From contig DAOUHE010000118.1 of the NCBI GenBank assembly GCA_034428715.1, positions 1 through 32,138 on the forward strand: a stretch of DNA of 32,138 nucleotides, read 5' to 3'. Of the stretch, positions 15,467 to 24,198 are shown one piece after another. The notes beneath the pieces were generated by a model. The model worked only from the letters and a program-made list of their open reading frames with translations, was not told the DNA's origin and made no database searches. Position 1 is the first letter of the stretch. The number at the start of each line of letters is the position of its first letter. Both the position numbers and the translations under genes were made by a program. The stretch comes from Io17-Chloro-G2 sp034428715 (GTDB lineage: Bacteria > Chloroflexota > Dehalococcoidia > Lucifugimonadales > UBA3495).

Positions 15467-16443
15467 GACAGCGGGTTCCAGCAGGCGGCCCAATGGCCGT
15501 CGCGGTTGTTTATCGGTGGCTCTTCCTGGCCACAGATGGCAGTTGCCAGGGGGCACCTGGGATGAAAACGGCAACCCGTTGGAGGGGAGATCAGATTGGG
15601 CGGCTCGCCTGGCAGAGCCGCCAAAACCCGTTTCTCGCCTTTTATGCTGGGCGAGGCGGACATCAAAGACGCGGCGTAGGGGTGTATCGCCCGGGCGAAC
15701 ACCTCCGGGGTGGGACCCATCTCAACCAGCTTTCCGGCGTACATCACCCCAATTGTGTCCGACACCTCCGCGGCTACCGCCATATCGTGGGTGATGTAAA
15801 GGATCCCAGCGCCCGACTCGCTCTGGATGTCTTTCAACCCCCGCAAGATGCGGCCTTGAACGATCACGTCCAACGCGGTGGTGGGCTCGTCGGCAATGAT
15901 CACGTCGGGTTGGCAAGCCATCGCCATGGCGATTACGGCCCTTTGCCGCATGCCGCCGCTGAACTCATGGGGATACCGGCCGGCCAGGTCCGGGTCAAGC
16001 CCCACCAACTCGAACAGATCGGCCACCTTTTCCCGGGAGTCGTCACTGGACATATCCGGGAAGTGGGTGTTCAAAGCTTCTATTATTTGATCGGCCACCC
16101 GGTAGACCGGGTCCAGTGAGTTCATGGCGGCCTGAAATATCATGGAGATGCGCTTCCAGCGGAACGCCCGCAATTCATTTTCGTCCATGGCGGCCAGGTC
16201 ATTCCCGTCCAACAGCACCTGGCCGGAAACTAACCGGGCGTTGTCGGGCAGTAACTTCATCAGGGCCATGGCCAGTGACGTCTTGCCACAGCCCGACTCA
16301 CCTACCAGGGCTAATACCTGGCCGGGAAAAAGGTCCAGGCTGACCCCATCAACCGCGTGAACATCGCCTTGGCGGGTCGCATAGCGCATGGTGAGGTCCG
16401 TTACTTGCAGGATCGGCCGGTCCGGCGTCACGGGGGCGTTCAC
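15463..16443 (-). CDS. Oligopeptide-type ABC transporter ATP-binding protein (OppD/DppD-like)
   Basis: A 326-residue ATPase with Walker A GESGCGKT (48-55), Q-loop FQAAMNSLDP, signature FSGGMRQRAVIAMA, Walker B VIIADEPTTALD, switch His in YITHDMAV, and the C-terminal CRFHPRCPLATAIC extension. The FSGGMRQR version of the signature is the usual D-type sequence, which marks it as the partner of the following LSGGQRQR protein. GTG start at 16443 overlaps the upstream permease stop (GTGA). Its own stop overlaps the next start by 4 nt, so the two ATPases are translationally coupled. Confidence 0.92.
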   Translation of the reverse strand: MNAPVTPDRPILQVTDLTMRYATRQGDVHAVDGVSLDLFPGQVLALVGESGCGKTSLAMALMKLLPDNARLVSGQVLLDGNDLAAMDENELRAFRWKRISMIFQAAMNSLDPVYRVADQIIEALNTHFPDMSSDDSREKVADLFELVGLDPDLAGRYPHEFSGGMRQRAVIAMAMACQPDVIIADEPTTALDVIVQGRILRGLKDIQSESGAGILYITHDMAVAAEVSDTIGVMYAGKLVEMGPTPEVFARAIHPYAASLMSASPSIKGEKRVLAALPGEPPNLISPPTGCRFHPRCPLATAICGQEEPPINNRDGHWAACWNPLS

Positions 16444-17450
16444 CTTCGTCTTAGCCTGGGATTGAATACCTCATCCAATGCCCGCCCCACCAGATAAAAG
16501 GTGCTGCAAAGCAGGGTGATTGATGCGCCGGCGGGTACAATCAACCACCAATAACGGGTCCCCCCCAAAAGGTAACCGCCCGTATTGGCGGTATGGATCA
16601 TGATTCCCCAACTCATGCGGACGTTCAACAGTCCAAAGAACGACAGGACGGCCTCGGAGAAGATGGCGGCGGTGACGGTGAACATCATGTAGAGGAAGGC
16701 AAGGGGCAGCAGGTTGGGTATAACGTGGACGAAGATAATGTGAAACCGGCTGCCTCCCGCCACCCGGGCCGACTCGATGTAAGGCTTCACGGTGATGCTA
16801 AGCGCCTGCGACTTTAGCACGATGGCCACGCCGCCAAACCCGCCCAGGATTCCGAGAACCACTCCCAAGCCCACCAGATTTATGTCGAAGAGGGCGGTCA
16901 ACACGATGAGCAACGATATGCCGGGAAGGGCGACCACCAGGTCGGCCAGCCGCATGAAAAAGGAGTCCACCACTCCCCCAAAGTAGGCCGAAACCGCCCC
17001 CACAAAGGTTGCTATGGTCACCGTCACGACGGCAGCCACCACGCCCAAAAAAAACTCGGAGCGGGCGCTGGACATCAACTGGCTCAACACGTCCCTGCCC
17101 AATGGGTCGGTGCCCAGTGGATGTTGCCAGGAAGGTGGAGCCGGCTGTTCCGTCTGGCCCAGGGCGTACCCCGTGACCGGGTTGTAGGTGGCTTCGTCCC
17201 AGATGGTCAACATAAGCAGCGGATGGGCGGCGGCCATCAAGGCGAATAATACGATCACCGCCAGGCCCAAAATTCCGATCTTGGTTTCGCGGAATATCTC
17301 CCAGGTGTCGCTCAAACGCCGGCGGGTGATCTGGCGTTTTGCCGCCCACAACCGGTCGACGGCCGCACCTTCGGTTTCACTGTTTAATGGAGTGGGCAAT
17401 GGCGGCGGCCCAGAGGGTTGATTTGGCTGGTCCTCGGGCATGGAGGTCAT
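16440..17450 (-). CDS. Oligopeptide-type ABC transporter permease (OppC/DppC-like)
   Basis: A 336-residue inner-membrane permease. It has a Pro-rich cytoplasmic N-terminus (about 1-50), then the OppC_N-type first helix (GILGLAVIVLFALMAAA). The conserved HPLGTDPLGRDVLSQL segment follows, then about five more membrane helices and the EAA loop (ESARVAGGSRFHIIFVHVIP), which contacts the ATPases. It pairs with the OppB-like permease. Start ATG 17450 overlaps the upstream stop (ATGA) and the stop overlaps the ATPase start (GTGA). Confidence 0.92.
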   Translation of the reverse strand: MTSMPEDQPNQPSGPPPLPTPLNSETEGAAVDRLWAAKRQITRRRLSDTWEIFRETKIGILGLAVIVLFALMAAAHPLLMLTIWDEATYNPVTGYALGQTEQPAPPSWQHPLGTDPLGRDVLSQLMSSARSEFFLGVVAAVVTVTIATFVGAVSAYFGGVVDSFFMRLADLVVALPGISLLIVLTALFDINLVGLGVVLGILGGFGGVAIVLKSQALSITVKPYIESARVAGGSRFHIIFVHVIPNLLPLAFLYMMFTVTAAIFSEAVLSFFGLLNVRMSWGIMIHTANTGGYLLGGTRYWWLIVPAGASITLLCSTFYLVGRALDEVFNPRLRRR

Positions 17451-18598
17451 TGGTACCTGATCCTGGGGTCCAGATAGGCGTAAAACATATCGGCGATCAA
17501 ATGGGCTGCCAGCGCGAAAATGCCGATGAACACAAACGCGCCCAGCGCCAGGGGCAGGTCTTGGGAACGCACCGCCTGCAACAGGGTCAACCCCATTCCG
17601 GGCCAGGAGAAAATGGTCTCTATGATCACGCCGCCGTCTATGGCAAAGGCCAGGCTATAAACAAGGCTGGTCACCACGGGAAGCAGCGCGTTGCGGGCGG
17701 CATGGTGGTCACGCACCACGTTTTCGGGCAGCCCCTTGGCGCGGGCGGCCAAGATGTAATCCTCGCGCAGCGTCTCCAACATACTGTTGCGTGTTAGGAG
17801 CATGGTTCCGGCGAAGGAGACCAGGGTCAGCGTGGCGATGGGCAGAACCATATGCCGGAGTATGTCCAGCGCCAGATACCCGGTGCCCGAAGAACTCCAA
17901 GCCAAACCACCGCCCAGCACTGCCAGAGCGGCCGACGCCGTCAGCCAGCGGCGCCACCTCCGCCCGGCAAAACGTTTGGCCAGCAGGGCGGCCGCCAGCA
18001 TAAACACGCCGAAGCCTCCAATGGTCAAAAGCATCTGGTTAAAAATGCTATTGGCGCTAACCGGGGCGTCCCGCCACAGCAGCGGGTCCAGGAATTTACC
18101 CAGTGGGAACCAGTCCAATTGAAAGGCGAAGATCCAGATCATCATCAGGGCAAACCAGGGGGTGAACACGGTGAAGAGGGCCGCTCCCGAAATGGTGGCC
18201 GTCATCTCCAGGGCGCCGCCCCTGCGCCAGGCGATTGCTTTGCCCAGGACGAACCCGATGTAAAAAGAGAAGACCGACGCGGTTAGAAATAGCACGGCGG
18301 TCCGGGGCAGCCGTTCTAGGATCACGTCCATCACCGGCCTTGGATAATGGCCAAAGGAGACGCCGAAGTTGCCGGTATAGGAATTTTTCAGGTGGATCAG
18401 ATACTGTTCTCCCAGAGACTTGTCCAGACCGAAGGACGCCTTGATCTGCTCCCGCACCTCCGGCGGAAGCTCAGGATTCTGAAAGTAAAAAGACGTGTAA
18501 TCCCCCGGCTGCGCCTGTATCAGGAAAAAGGCCAAGGTCACGATCAAGAAAAACGTGACTTTGATCTGACCAAGGCGGCGCACCAGGTAGCCGGTCAT
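17447..18598 (-). CDS. Oligopeptide-type ABC transporter permease (OppB/DppB-like)
   Basis: A 383-residue permease, longer than the usual roughly 310-340. It has the N-terminal helix (FFLIVTLAFFLIQAQPGD) and periplasmic region (FGLDKSLGEQYLIHLKN...GNFGVSFGH). The EAA loop is ILAARAKGLPENVVRDHHAA and the C-terminus is YAYLDPRIRY. The extra length lies in the middle (roughly 175-250), where an added hydrophobic pair appears (TIGGFGVFMLAAALLA and WLTASAALAVLGGGLAW). With the OppC-like protein it forms the translocation path. ATG 18598 lies 53 bp downstream of the binding-protein gene; the stop overlaps the next start (ATGA). Confidence 0.92.
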   Translation of the reverse strand: MTGYLVRRLGQIKVTFFLIVTLAFFLIQAQPGDYTSFYFQNPELPPEVREQIKASFGLDKSLGEQYLIHLKNSYTGNFGVSFGHYPRPVMDVILERLPRTAVLFLTASVFSFYIGFVLGKAIAWRRGGALEMTATISGAALFTVFTPWFALMMIWIFAFQLDWFPLGKFLDPLLWRDAPVSANSIFNQMLLTIGGFGVFMLAAALLAKRFAGRRWRRWLTASAALAVLGGGLAWSSSGTGYLALDILRHMVLPIATLTLVSFAGTMLLTRNSMLETLREDYILAARAKGLPENVVRDHHAARNALLPVVTSLVYSLAFAIDGGVIIETIFSWPGMGLTLLQAVRSQDLPLALGAFVFIGIFALAAHLIADMFYAYLDPRIRYQ

Positions 18599-18651
18599 AT
18601 GACTTCAGTTCCCCGTATTGCTTCCGTTTATATTAATGGGCAAACGTGGGC

Positions 18652-20562
18652 TCATTTGATGAGCACGGTGGTGGTCATTCCATTGGCGTTCTGGATGCCG
18701 CCCAAAACTTGAGTATAGGGGAATTCCAACCGGTCGTCGCGGTAGGTCTCCAAAATGGGTGTGGTGAACAGCACGACGTAGGGGAGGTCATCGGCCAAGA
18801 ACTCCTGCATCTTGAACACCTTTATCCGGGCTTCTTCCAAATCGGTCTCGCTTAACAGCCCTTCGGCTAAAACGTCGAATTCCGGGTTGGAATATCCACC
18901 CCGGTTCAATCCGTCGCCGGTGGAGTGGCGGGAATGGAAGAATGCGTCCAGATAATCTGGGTAGATGCTCAGACTCCATCCCAAGATCCACATGTCAAAG
19001 CCGTCAGGGTCGGCGATTTTATCCACAATCACGTTGAAATCGGTAAGCCTGGCTTCGGCGGGGATGCCGATGTCGTTGAGCCACCTCTCGATCCAGATGG
19101 CAAATGTGGAACGCAGGGGGTCGTAGCCCGGGCTGGGCGCCAATATCTCCAACTCGGGGACTGGCTGGCCGCCGGGCATCTTCAGGCCGCGTCCTACCAC
19201 CTCGACGAAGGTGCCGTTTTCGCTGACTCTAGGTTCCGTCTCCCAGGTGAACCCAGCTCCCTTTAAAAATTCCACCGCCTGGGCGATGCGTTGGGTACGG
19301 TCCAGGTCCTTGCCCACCAGGGGCACGTCGGGGTTGTGCCAAAACCCGTTGCCCTCGGGAACGGTGGTGTACACGGGAATAGCGACGCCCTGCAGCACAG
19401 TCGATGTGAGAAATTCCTTGTCGATGAGCGTGGCCACGGCCTGGCGGAAAGCCTTGTTGTCCATGGGAGGGCGGCGCATGTTGAAGCCCAGGTACCGGAA
19501 TCCATTACCGGGATTTTCCGTGGTGGCCAGACCGCTCTGGCCTTTGAGCTGCTCCTGGAGGCCGCGCTGCAATCCCAGTGGATTTAACATAATGTCTATA
19601 TCGCCCTTTTTCAGGGCCAAAACAGCGGCCTCCTGGGTTCCGTAAATGGAGTAAATCGTGCTGTCGGCATAGGGGCCGACGGTGTATTCCAGGGTCTTCT
19701 CGCCAACTTCATCGCCGTATGCCGTAAAGCTAAAAACATCGGGCTTAGACTCGGAATAGGCCCCGTTGGCATACTCGATCACCGAAGAGCCGTCGAAGTA
19801 ATAATCTGGGTTTTTGAACCGCTCTGCGAACGCTCCCTTCTCCCACTTTTTGAAAGTGTAACCTCCTGCCACCGGCTCGTTTTCGGGCACGTGGGCGAAT
19901 AACGCCCTCTGCTGCCCGGTGACTTCGGCGTTGGCCTTGGCCGCCTCCACCACGGGCGCCCAGTAAGCCTGGGACATGATGGGCATGAACGCCGCCCCGA
20001 ATTGCCAGATTGACAGACCCGGTTTCTCTTTGAAAAATACTTTGAGTTGATAATCGTCCAAGGCCTCTGCGTGGTCGAAGAATTTAACGTCGATGACTCC
20101 AGCCCAGTTACCGGTCAGCTGTAGGTCCAAAACCGTCTGGGCGGTGAACGCGAAATCGTGTGCGGTGACATCGGTTCCGTCGGTCCACTTCACTCCCTCC
20201 TTTAGTGGCACGACGGTGGTCCACAGGGTGCGGCCGTCTATGGTTTCCTCCCTCACCGAAGACGGGAAATCCGACGCCAGCGAAGGCACCCAGTCGTACC
20301 TCTGGTCGGAATAGGTATACAAGACGGGTGGGGCACCGCCCAACACATAGGAGTTCCAAATGGTGGTGTCCGGGCCCAGGTAGGCCCAATAATTAACGGT
20401 GGTCAGATCTTCAAAGATGCCCAGCTGGTATATCTTGTTTATGACCTTATCCACAGGCGCTTCCCGCGTATCGTCACCGCCGCACGCCGCCAAGACGAAA
20501 AGGCTTAATCCCAAGATGGCCCAGGAAGGCCAGTTTACCCGATTCCGGTTTGCCTGCTTCAT
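18652..20562 (-). CDS. ABC transporter substrate-binding lipoprotein, family 5 (OppA/DppA-like)
   Basis: A 636-residue extracytoplasmic solute-binding protein, the first gene of the import operon. The signal peptide ends in lipobox VLAAC with C27, so it is membrane-anchored, as needed in a cell without a large free periplasm. Family-5 features include VVPLKEGVKWTDGTDVTAHD, a GFRYLGFNMRRPPMDNKAFR segment where conserved binding proteins read (L-x-F-N...PF-D-x-x-VR-A) and a C-terminal WSLSIYPDYLDAFFHSRH. The size is well above the usual roughly 500-550. Family 5 binds peptides, nickel or opines; the ligand here is unknown. It is divergent from the kinase gene, with which it shares a 291-bp control region. 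Confidence 0.92.
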   Translation of the reverse strand: MKQANRNRVNWPSWAILGLSLFVLAACGGDDTREAPVDKVINKIYQLGIFEDLTTVNYWAYLGPDTTIWNSYVLGGAPPVLYTYSDQRYDWVPSLASDFPSSVREETIDGRTLWTTVVPLKEGVKWTDGTDVTAHDFAFTAQTVLDLQLTGNWAGVIDVKFFDHAEALDDYQLKVFFKEKPGLSIWQFGAAFMPIMSQAYWAPVVEAAKANAEVTGQQRALFAHVPENEPVAGGYTFKKWEKGAFAERFKNPDYYFDGSSVIEYANGAYSESKPDVFSFTAYGDEVGEKTLEYTVGPYADSTIYSIYGTQEAAVLALKKGDIDIMLNPLGLQRGLQEQLKGQSGLATTENPGNGFRYLGFNMRRPPMDNKAFRQAVATLIDKEFLTSTVLQGVAIPVYTTVPEGNGFWHNPDVPLVGKDLDRTQRIAQAVEFLKGAGFTWETEPRVSENGTFVEVVGRGLKMPGGQPVPELEILAPSPGYDPLRSTFAIWIERWLNDIGIPAEARLTDFNVIVDKIADPDGFDMWILGWSLSIYPDYLDAFFHSRHSTGDGLNRGGYSNPEFDVLAEGLLSETDLEEARIKVFKMQEFLADDLPYVVLFTTPILETYRDDRLEFPYTQVLGGIQNANGMTTTVLIK

Positions 20563-20585
20563 GAATCCACCCCAACTGATTCACC

Positions 20586-20613
20586 CCAGGCGGAGTTTTA
20601 GCTGACCGCCTGG
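20586..20613 (-). other. Inverted repeat in the leader of the transporter operon
   Basis: An 8-bp perfect inverted repeat, ccaggcgg (20586-20593) / ccgcctgg (20606-20613), with a 12-nt spacer. It begins 24 nt upstream of the binding-protein start codon. It could be an operator or a leader hairpin near the ribosome site. No matching regulator is identified. Confidence 0.35.
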
Positions 20614-20802
20614 CCGATCTTTACCTGTGGCAGGATAATAACATACCGTCCACGAAACCTTGAGAGGCCATGTTGAAGGAGGTTTTGGGAAAACTAGACG
20701 ACGTAAGTTACATCCCGCCGCACCATATCATCCCGGCGATTTCCCGGTGATTTTCAATGGAACTCCGCTAACGCTGGAATACGCCGAAAAAAGCCACAGT
20801 GC

Positions 20803-20808
20803 TATAAT
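20803..20808 (+). promoter_or_regulatory. Consensus -10 box for the kinase gene
   Basis: TATAAT (20803-20808) lies about 45 nt upstream of the TTG start. No good -35 hexamer is visible 16-18 bp upstream, so this is a partial promoter call. Confidence 0.4.
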
Positions 20809-20853
20809 CCACCGATAGACGGACTGCCTCCCCACATTCTCCCTGACCGGATC

Positions 20854-21900
20854 TTGCCAGCATATGACCGTCCCTCAAAGCCTATCAACGGCCACATGAA
20901 CATTGGCTTGGTGGTATTAGACTCAGACAAAAAAGTGGTCCAGTGCAGTGATGCCGGAGCATCTCTTTTGGGCGTCTCGTCCCAGCAGGCATTGGGACAG
21001 TCCATCGAACATTTGCTGCGTCAGCGTGCCGGCGATTGCGTTCTGCCCGCTGATCTCCACTTGTTGATGCGCCGGATAGCCGGTCCGGACCCCGAACCTG
21101 GGGATTTGGAGGTTGTGTTCCTACAGATCAACTATCGCCGCTTGAAGGTTACGGTATTCCCGCTGACCGGGGACGATGGAAATGATGGCGCCGGACTGTT
21201 GTTTCGGGACGTGACGGCGGATATGGAGAACGATGAATTCATCGACAATCTGTCACATGCGCTCTTGAACCCAATCACCAGCGTGATCGGTTATTCCGAA
21301 TTACTTGGCAAGGTTCGCCTGGACCAAAATCAGCGTGGCTGGCTGGAGACGATCCATACCAGCGGCCGGCGTCTCGCGGAATTGGTGGAAGACGTGGTGG
21401 AAGCAACTGGGTTGGAACGGGACGGCGCCCAGTACGCAGAAGAGATCTTCTCGTTGGATTCCGCGATCGACGAGACTCTGGCCGACACCAATCTCCTGAC
21501 CACCTTCCACCAAATAGAGGTTAGAATGAACCCCCACCTCCCCAAGGTAAAAACCGGCCAGGCGGCGTTGGAGAGCATCCTACGTAATCTGTTACGGAAT
21601 GCCCTCAACCACGGCCCGCGCGGCAGCACGGTGACCTTGTCGGCGCGGCACGAAGAACAATCTGGCCGGCTGGTGATCTCAGTGAAGGACCAAGGCCAGG
21701 GCATCGCCGAATCCGACGCAGATTTGGTCGTTACTCCTTTCTTTCAAAGCAGGCAACTGGCCGAATCCAGCGATTCAGCCACTTCGCTTTGCCTGTACAT
21801 CGCCAAATCTCTGGTTAAGAACCTGGGAGAAGAGATTTGGTGGGAGAACGATTCCCATCAAGGTGCAACGTTTCATTTCTCGGTGGCGGCCGCGCCTTGA
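20854..21900 (+). CDS. PAS-domain sensor histidine kinase
   Basis: A roughly 348-residue soluble kinase without membrane helices. The PAS domain covers about residues 14-125 (IGLVVLDSDKKVVQCSDAGA ... GLLFRDVTAD). The dimerisation/phosphoacceptor helix contains NLSHALLNPITSVIGYSELL with H135. The N-box is NLLRNALNHG and the G1 box is DQGQGI. The G2 box is atypical: ATSLCLYIAKS replaces the usual GxGLGLYI, losing both key glycines. The start is either TTG 20854 or ATG 20896 (residue 15, at the PAS edge); neither has a clear Shine-Dalgarno. The receiver gene 72 bp downstream is the likely partner, and the binding-protein operon lies divergently upstream. Confidence 0.85.
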   Translation: MPAYDRPSKPINGHMNIGLVVLDSDKKVVQCSDAGASLLGVSSQQALGQSIEHLLRQRAGDCVLPADLHLLMRRIAGPDPEPGDLEVVFLQINYRRLKVTVFPLTGDDGNDGAGLLFRDVTADMENDEFIDNLSHALLNPITSVIGYSELLGKVRLDQNQRGWLETIHTSGRRLAELVEDVVEATGLERDGAQYAEEIFSLDSAIDETLADTNLLTTFHQIEVRMNPHLPKVKTGQAALESILRNLLRNALNHGPRGSTVTLSARHEEQSGRLVISVKDQGQGIAESDADLVVTPFFQSRQLAESSDSATSLCLYIAKSLVKNLGEEIWWENDSHQGATFHFSVAAAP

Positions 21901-21972
21901 CCCGCTGATTGAGTTCAGCCAGCCGAACTCGTGGTTGTCTATGGAATTCTTGGTTGTTCCTAACGGTGTGTA

Positions 21973-22371
21973 ATGGCCTCAGATTACCGAGCCACCATAT
22001 TGGTCGCGGACGATGAAGAACCCCTCTTGGACCTCATGAAGATCGTGATAAAACGCGAAGGCAAGTACCGCCTGCTGCTGGCCAAGGACGGGGAAGAGGC
22101 GTTGGCCATCGCTCGAAAGGAGATGCCTCAGTTAGTCATCGTCGACGTGTCGATGCCGGGATTGAACGGTTTTGAGGTTTGCCGCCAGCTGAAACAAGAC
22201 CCTGCCACCGCCGGGATCAAGGTGGTGTTGTTGACCGGATTCGCCAAAACGTCATTACGGGAAAAAATGGCGGAGGCAGGCGCCGACGACATGTTCCCAA
22301 AGCCTTTCGACCTTTCCACTTTCCGCGAAAAGTTGGAAGGCCCTTGGTTGGGCATCACGGCAATTTGTTAG
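21973..22371 (+). CDS. Stand-alone response-regulator receiver (CheY-like)
   Basis: A 132-residue receiver domain with no output domain. Acidic pocket D13/D14, phospho-acceptor D58 (VIVDVSMPGLNG), switch T88 (VVLLTG) and invariant K110 (FPKPF) are all present. It follows the PAS kinase by 72 bp on the same strand, so it is probably phosphorylated by it and acts through protein contacts or a further phosphotransfer. It converges with the next gene, with only 37 bp between stops. The Shine-Dalgarno is weak (ggtgtg). Confidence 0.9.
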   Translation: MASDYRATILVADDEEPLLDLMKIVIKREGKYRLLLAKDGEEALAIARKEMPQLVIVDVSMPGLNGFEVCRQLKQDPATAGIKVVLLTGFAKTSLREKMAEAGADDMFPKPFDLSTFREKLEGPWLGITAIC

Positions 22372-22408
22372 ATGGCCCCTTTGGCATCTGGGCAACGGTA
22401 AAAACCGC

Positions 22409-23245
22409 CTAGAAACCCTTGAACCAGGCGTTAAAGTTGACCGCTTGCTCCATCGAGCCCGTGATTTTCAACCTGCCGCCGCGGGAGGCTTGCGAAACAT
22501 CTAATCGACCGAAGATCAGCAATATGTAATTGCCGGTGTCGCACCCGAACACTGTGTCGGCCTCGCCCGTGGCCTGGTCCTCTGTTTTAAACTCGCCTCC
22601 GGTCACCAACACATCTTGTTTGATCGCCACCGGCCTCGGCACGTCGAACCGGTATCTTACCGGAACGGGCAGGTCCAGCCCGGAGACAAAGGCAGTCCTT
22701 AGCCACCTGGGCACTCTGCCGGCCAGCAATCCCAAGGATTCCTCCCCTAGTACCGCCGACTGGTCTATTCCCCAACGAATGTCCCAGCTATGTACCGCCA
22801 GCTCCTGCACCCGGAGGGCCACGAAATCTCTGATAGGCATGGGGCCGCGGCGGTGGTAGCACGGCTTATCCCAATCTTCTTCCTTTAAGTGGGCAAGGCG
22901 CTGCCTCAAGACGTCATAACCGGCGCTGAAATTCTCCATCAAATCGGCCCCTGCTTCTTGCCTGTAGGAGATCGCGCTTTGGTTGATGACTTCCGAGCCA
23001 CGCTCGCCGGGCGCCAGAGGAGTCTGCCCAGCGGGAGGGCCGGAATCGCCGTCAACAGCCCTGCCGATGGAGGTGGCCCAGTTGTTTGCGCCGGCCGATA
23101 GGTGAGCCGCGACATCCGCCACGCTCCAACCCTCGCAGGAGCTGTTTTTCGACCAAGCGGCGTCATCCAAACCCGCCAGAAAATCCCGTAGACGGGAGGC
23201 TTCTATATCCACCAGGTTTATGGTGTCAGCTAGGGTTTCAACCAC
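22409..23245 (-). CDS. MDMPI/DinB-type metal-binding protein (maleylpyruvate isomerase family)
   Basis: A 278-residue protein. The N-terminal four-helix-bundle domain (about 1-165) has the metal triad pattern of mycothiol-dependent maleylpyruvate isomerases and DinB-like thiol-S-transferases: H48 (VADVAAHL), E148 and H152 (VQELAVHSWD). The C-terminal domain (about 180-278) resembles the SCP2-like partner domain and ends GGRLKITGSMEQAVNFNAWF. GTG 23245 is chosen for its Shine-Dalgarno ggagg at good spacing. In bacteria with mycothiol these enzymes use it as cofactor; in others the thiol is unknown. Its presence with the MscR-like dehydrogenase in one window is notable. Substrate unknown. Confidence 0.82.
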   Translation of the reverse strand: MVETLADTINLVDIEASRLRDFLAGLDDAAWSKNSSCEGWSVADVAAHLSAGANNWATSIGRAVDGDSGPPAGQTPLAPGERGSEVINQSAISYRQEAGADLMENFSAGYDVLRQRLAHLKEEDWDKPCYHRRGPMPIRDFVALRVQELAVHSWDIRWGIDQSAVLGEESLGLLAGRVPRWLRTAFVSGLDLPVPVRYRFDVPRPVAIKQDVLVTGGEFKTEDQATGEADTVFGCDTGNYILLIFGRLDVSQASRGGRLKITGSMEQAVNFNAWFKGF

Positions 23246-23427
23246 TTGAATTCCTCCGCTCCGTGTCGCGATTTCCTGGCTATCGCCCGTCCATTTCCAC
23301 TCAATTCCAAGTTATGAAGTGAGCCAACAGGGCCGGCGAGTTATACTATACTCTGCCGCCTAGAACTACAAGCATTTATACTTAGGTATAGCTATAAAAA
23401 CCACCATCACGAGAGTTGGAGTAGAAC
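23246..23427. promoter_or_regulatory. Divergent control region between MDMPI and Nudix genes
   Basis: An A+T-rich island at 23340-23400 holds several TATA-type hexamers. TATACT (23377-23382) and TATAAA (23393-23398) face the Nudix gene. TATAGT/TATAAC on the minus strand near 23340-23350 face the MDMPI gene. The exact promoters are ambiguous because -35 matches are weak. Confidence 0.35.
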
Positions 23428-24198
23428 GTGGCTGACCTTCTCGAATCAACGACCAACCCCTTTGGAGGTGTCGTCACCAGGCCTGAAAGCCTGCCCGGCG
23501 ACCCAGGCCGGTTTCGGTTGCGGCTAGCAGATTCCGTGGCGGCCTGGAAAGCCCAGGGGATCTTGGCCGTTTGGATGGAGGTGCCCATTGCCCTGTCCCA
23601 ACTGATTCCAGTGGCCGTGGAAGCGGGATTCATCTTCCACCACAGCGGAGATGACTATCTGATGATGATCCACCGGATAGTCCCCGACACCTACCTGCCG
23701 CCCTACGCCACCCATTATATCGGCGCCGGCGGCGTGGTACTCAACGAAAATCGGGAATTGCTGGTGGTTCGCGAGAAGTACGGGTTTCGCGGCCGCCCAG
23801 CCCAATTGAAACTCCCCGGCGGCGCGCTGCTTCAGGGCGAGCACCTGGTAGACGCATTGGAAAGGGAGGTGTTGGAGGAAACAGGCGTCCGCACCAAGTT
23901 CGAATCGCTGGTGTGTTTCCGCCATTGGCATCAATACCGGTACGGTAAGTCAGACATCTATTTCGTTTGCCGGCTCAGCCCCCTGAGCTCCGAGATCGTG
24001 ATGCAAGCTGAGGAGATAGCCGAATGCCGCTGGCTCCCGGTGGCCGATTTCTTGGGGTCCGACGACATCGGCACTTTTAACAAGAGCATCGTCCAGGCAG
24101 CCCTGGACAGCCCCGGCATCGCTCCAACCTGGATCGATGGTTTCATCGACCAACAGCAGGGCGAGTTCTTCATGCCCCAATCCCCCGGGCGGGATTGA
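23428..24198 (+). CDS. Nudix hydrolase with NUDT6-like N-terminal domain
   Basis: A 256-residue protein. The N-terminal part (about 1-95: GVVTRPESLPG...WKAQGILAVWMEVPIALSQLIPVAVEAGF) matches the pre-Nudix domain of NUDT6-type proteins. The Nudix domain follows from YIGAGGVVLNENRELLVVRE, with the box GGALLQGEHLVDALEREVLE continuing ETGV. This fits Gx5Ex7REUxEExGU, so metal-dependent diphosphate hydrolysis is expected. GTG 23428 with a weak Shine-Dalgarno (tggag) is used. The real substrate, a nucleotide sugar, NADH, CoA or similar, cannot be told. Confidence 0.88.
   Translation: MADLLESTTNPFGGVVTRPESLPGDPGRFRLRLADSVAAWKAQGILAVWMEVPIALSQLIPVAVEAGFIFHHSGDDYLMMIHRIVPDTYLPPYATHYIGAGGVVLNENRELLVVREKYGFRGRPAQLKLPGGALLQGEHLVDALEREVLEETGVRTKFESLVCFRHWHQYRYGKSDIYFVCRLSPLSSEIVMQAEEIAECRWLPVADFLGSDDIGTFNKSIVQAALDSPGIAPTWIDGFIDQQQGEFFMPQSPGRD

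Noticed and set aside
15467..15574. 36-residue N-terminal extension of the OppF-like ATPase
   Set aside because: It lies within the OppD coding sequence; ATG 15466 gives the ATGA overlap seen across the operon.
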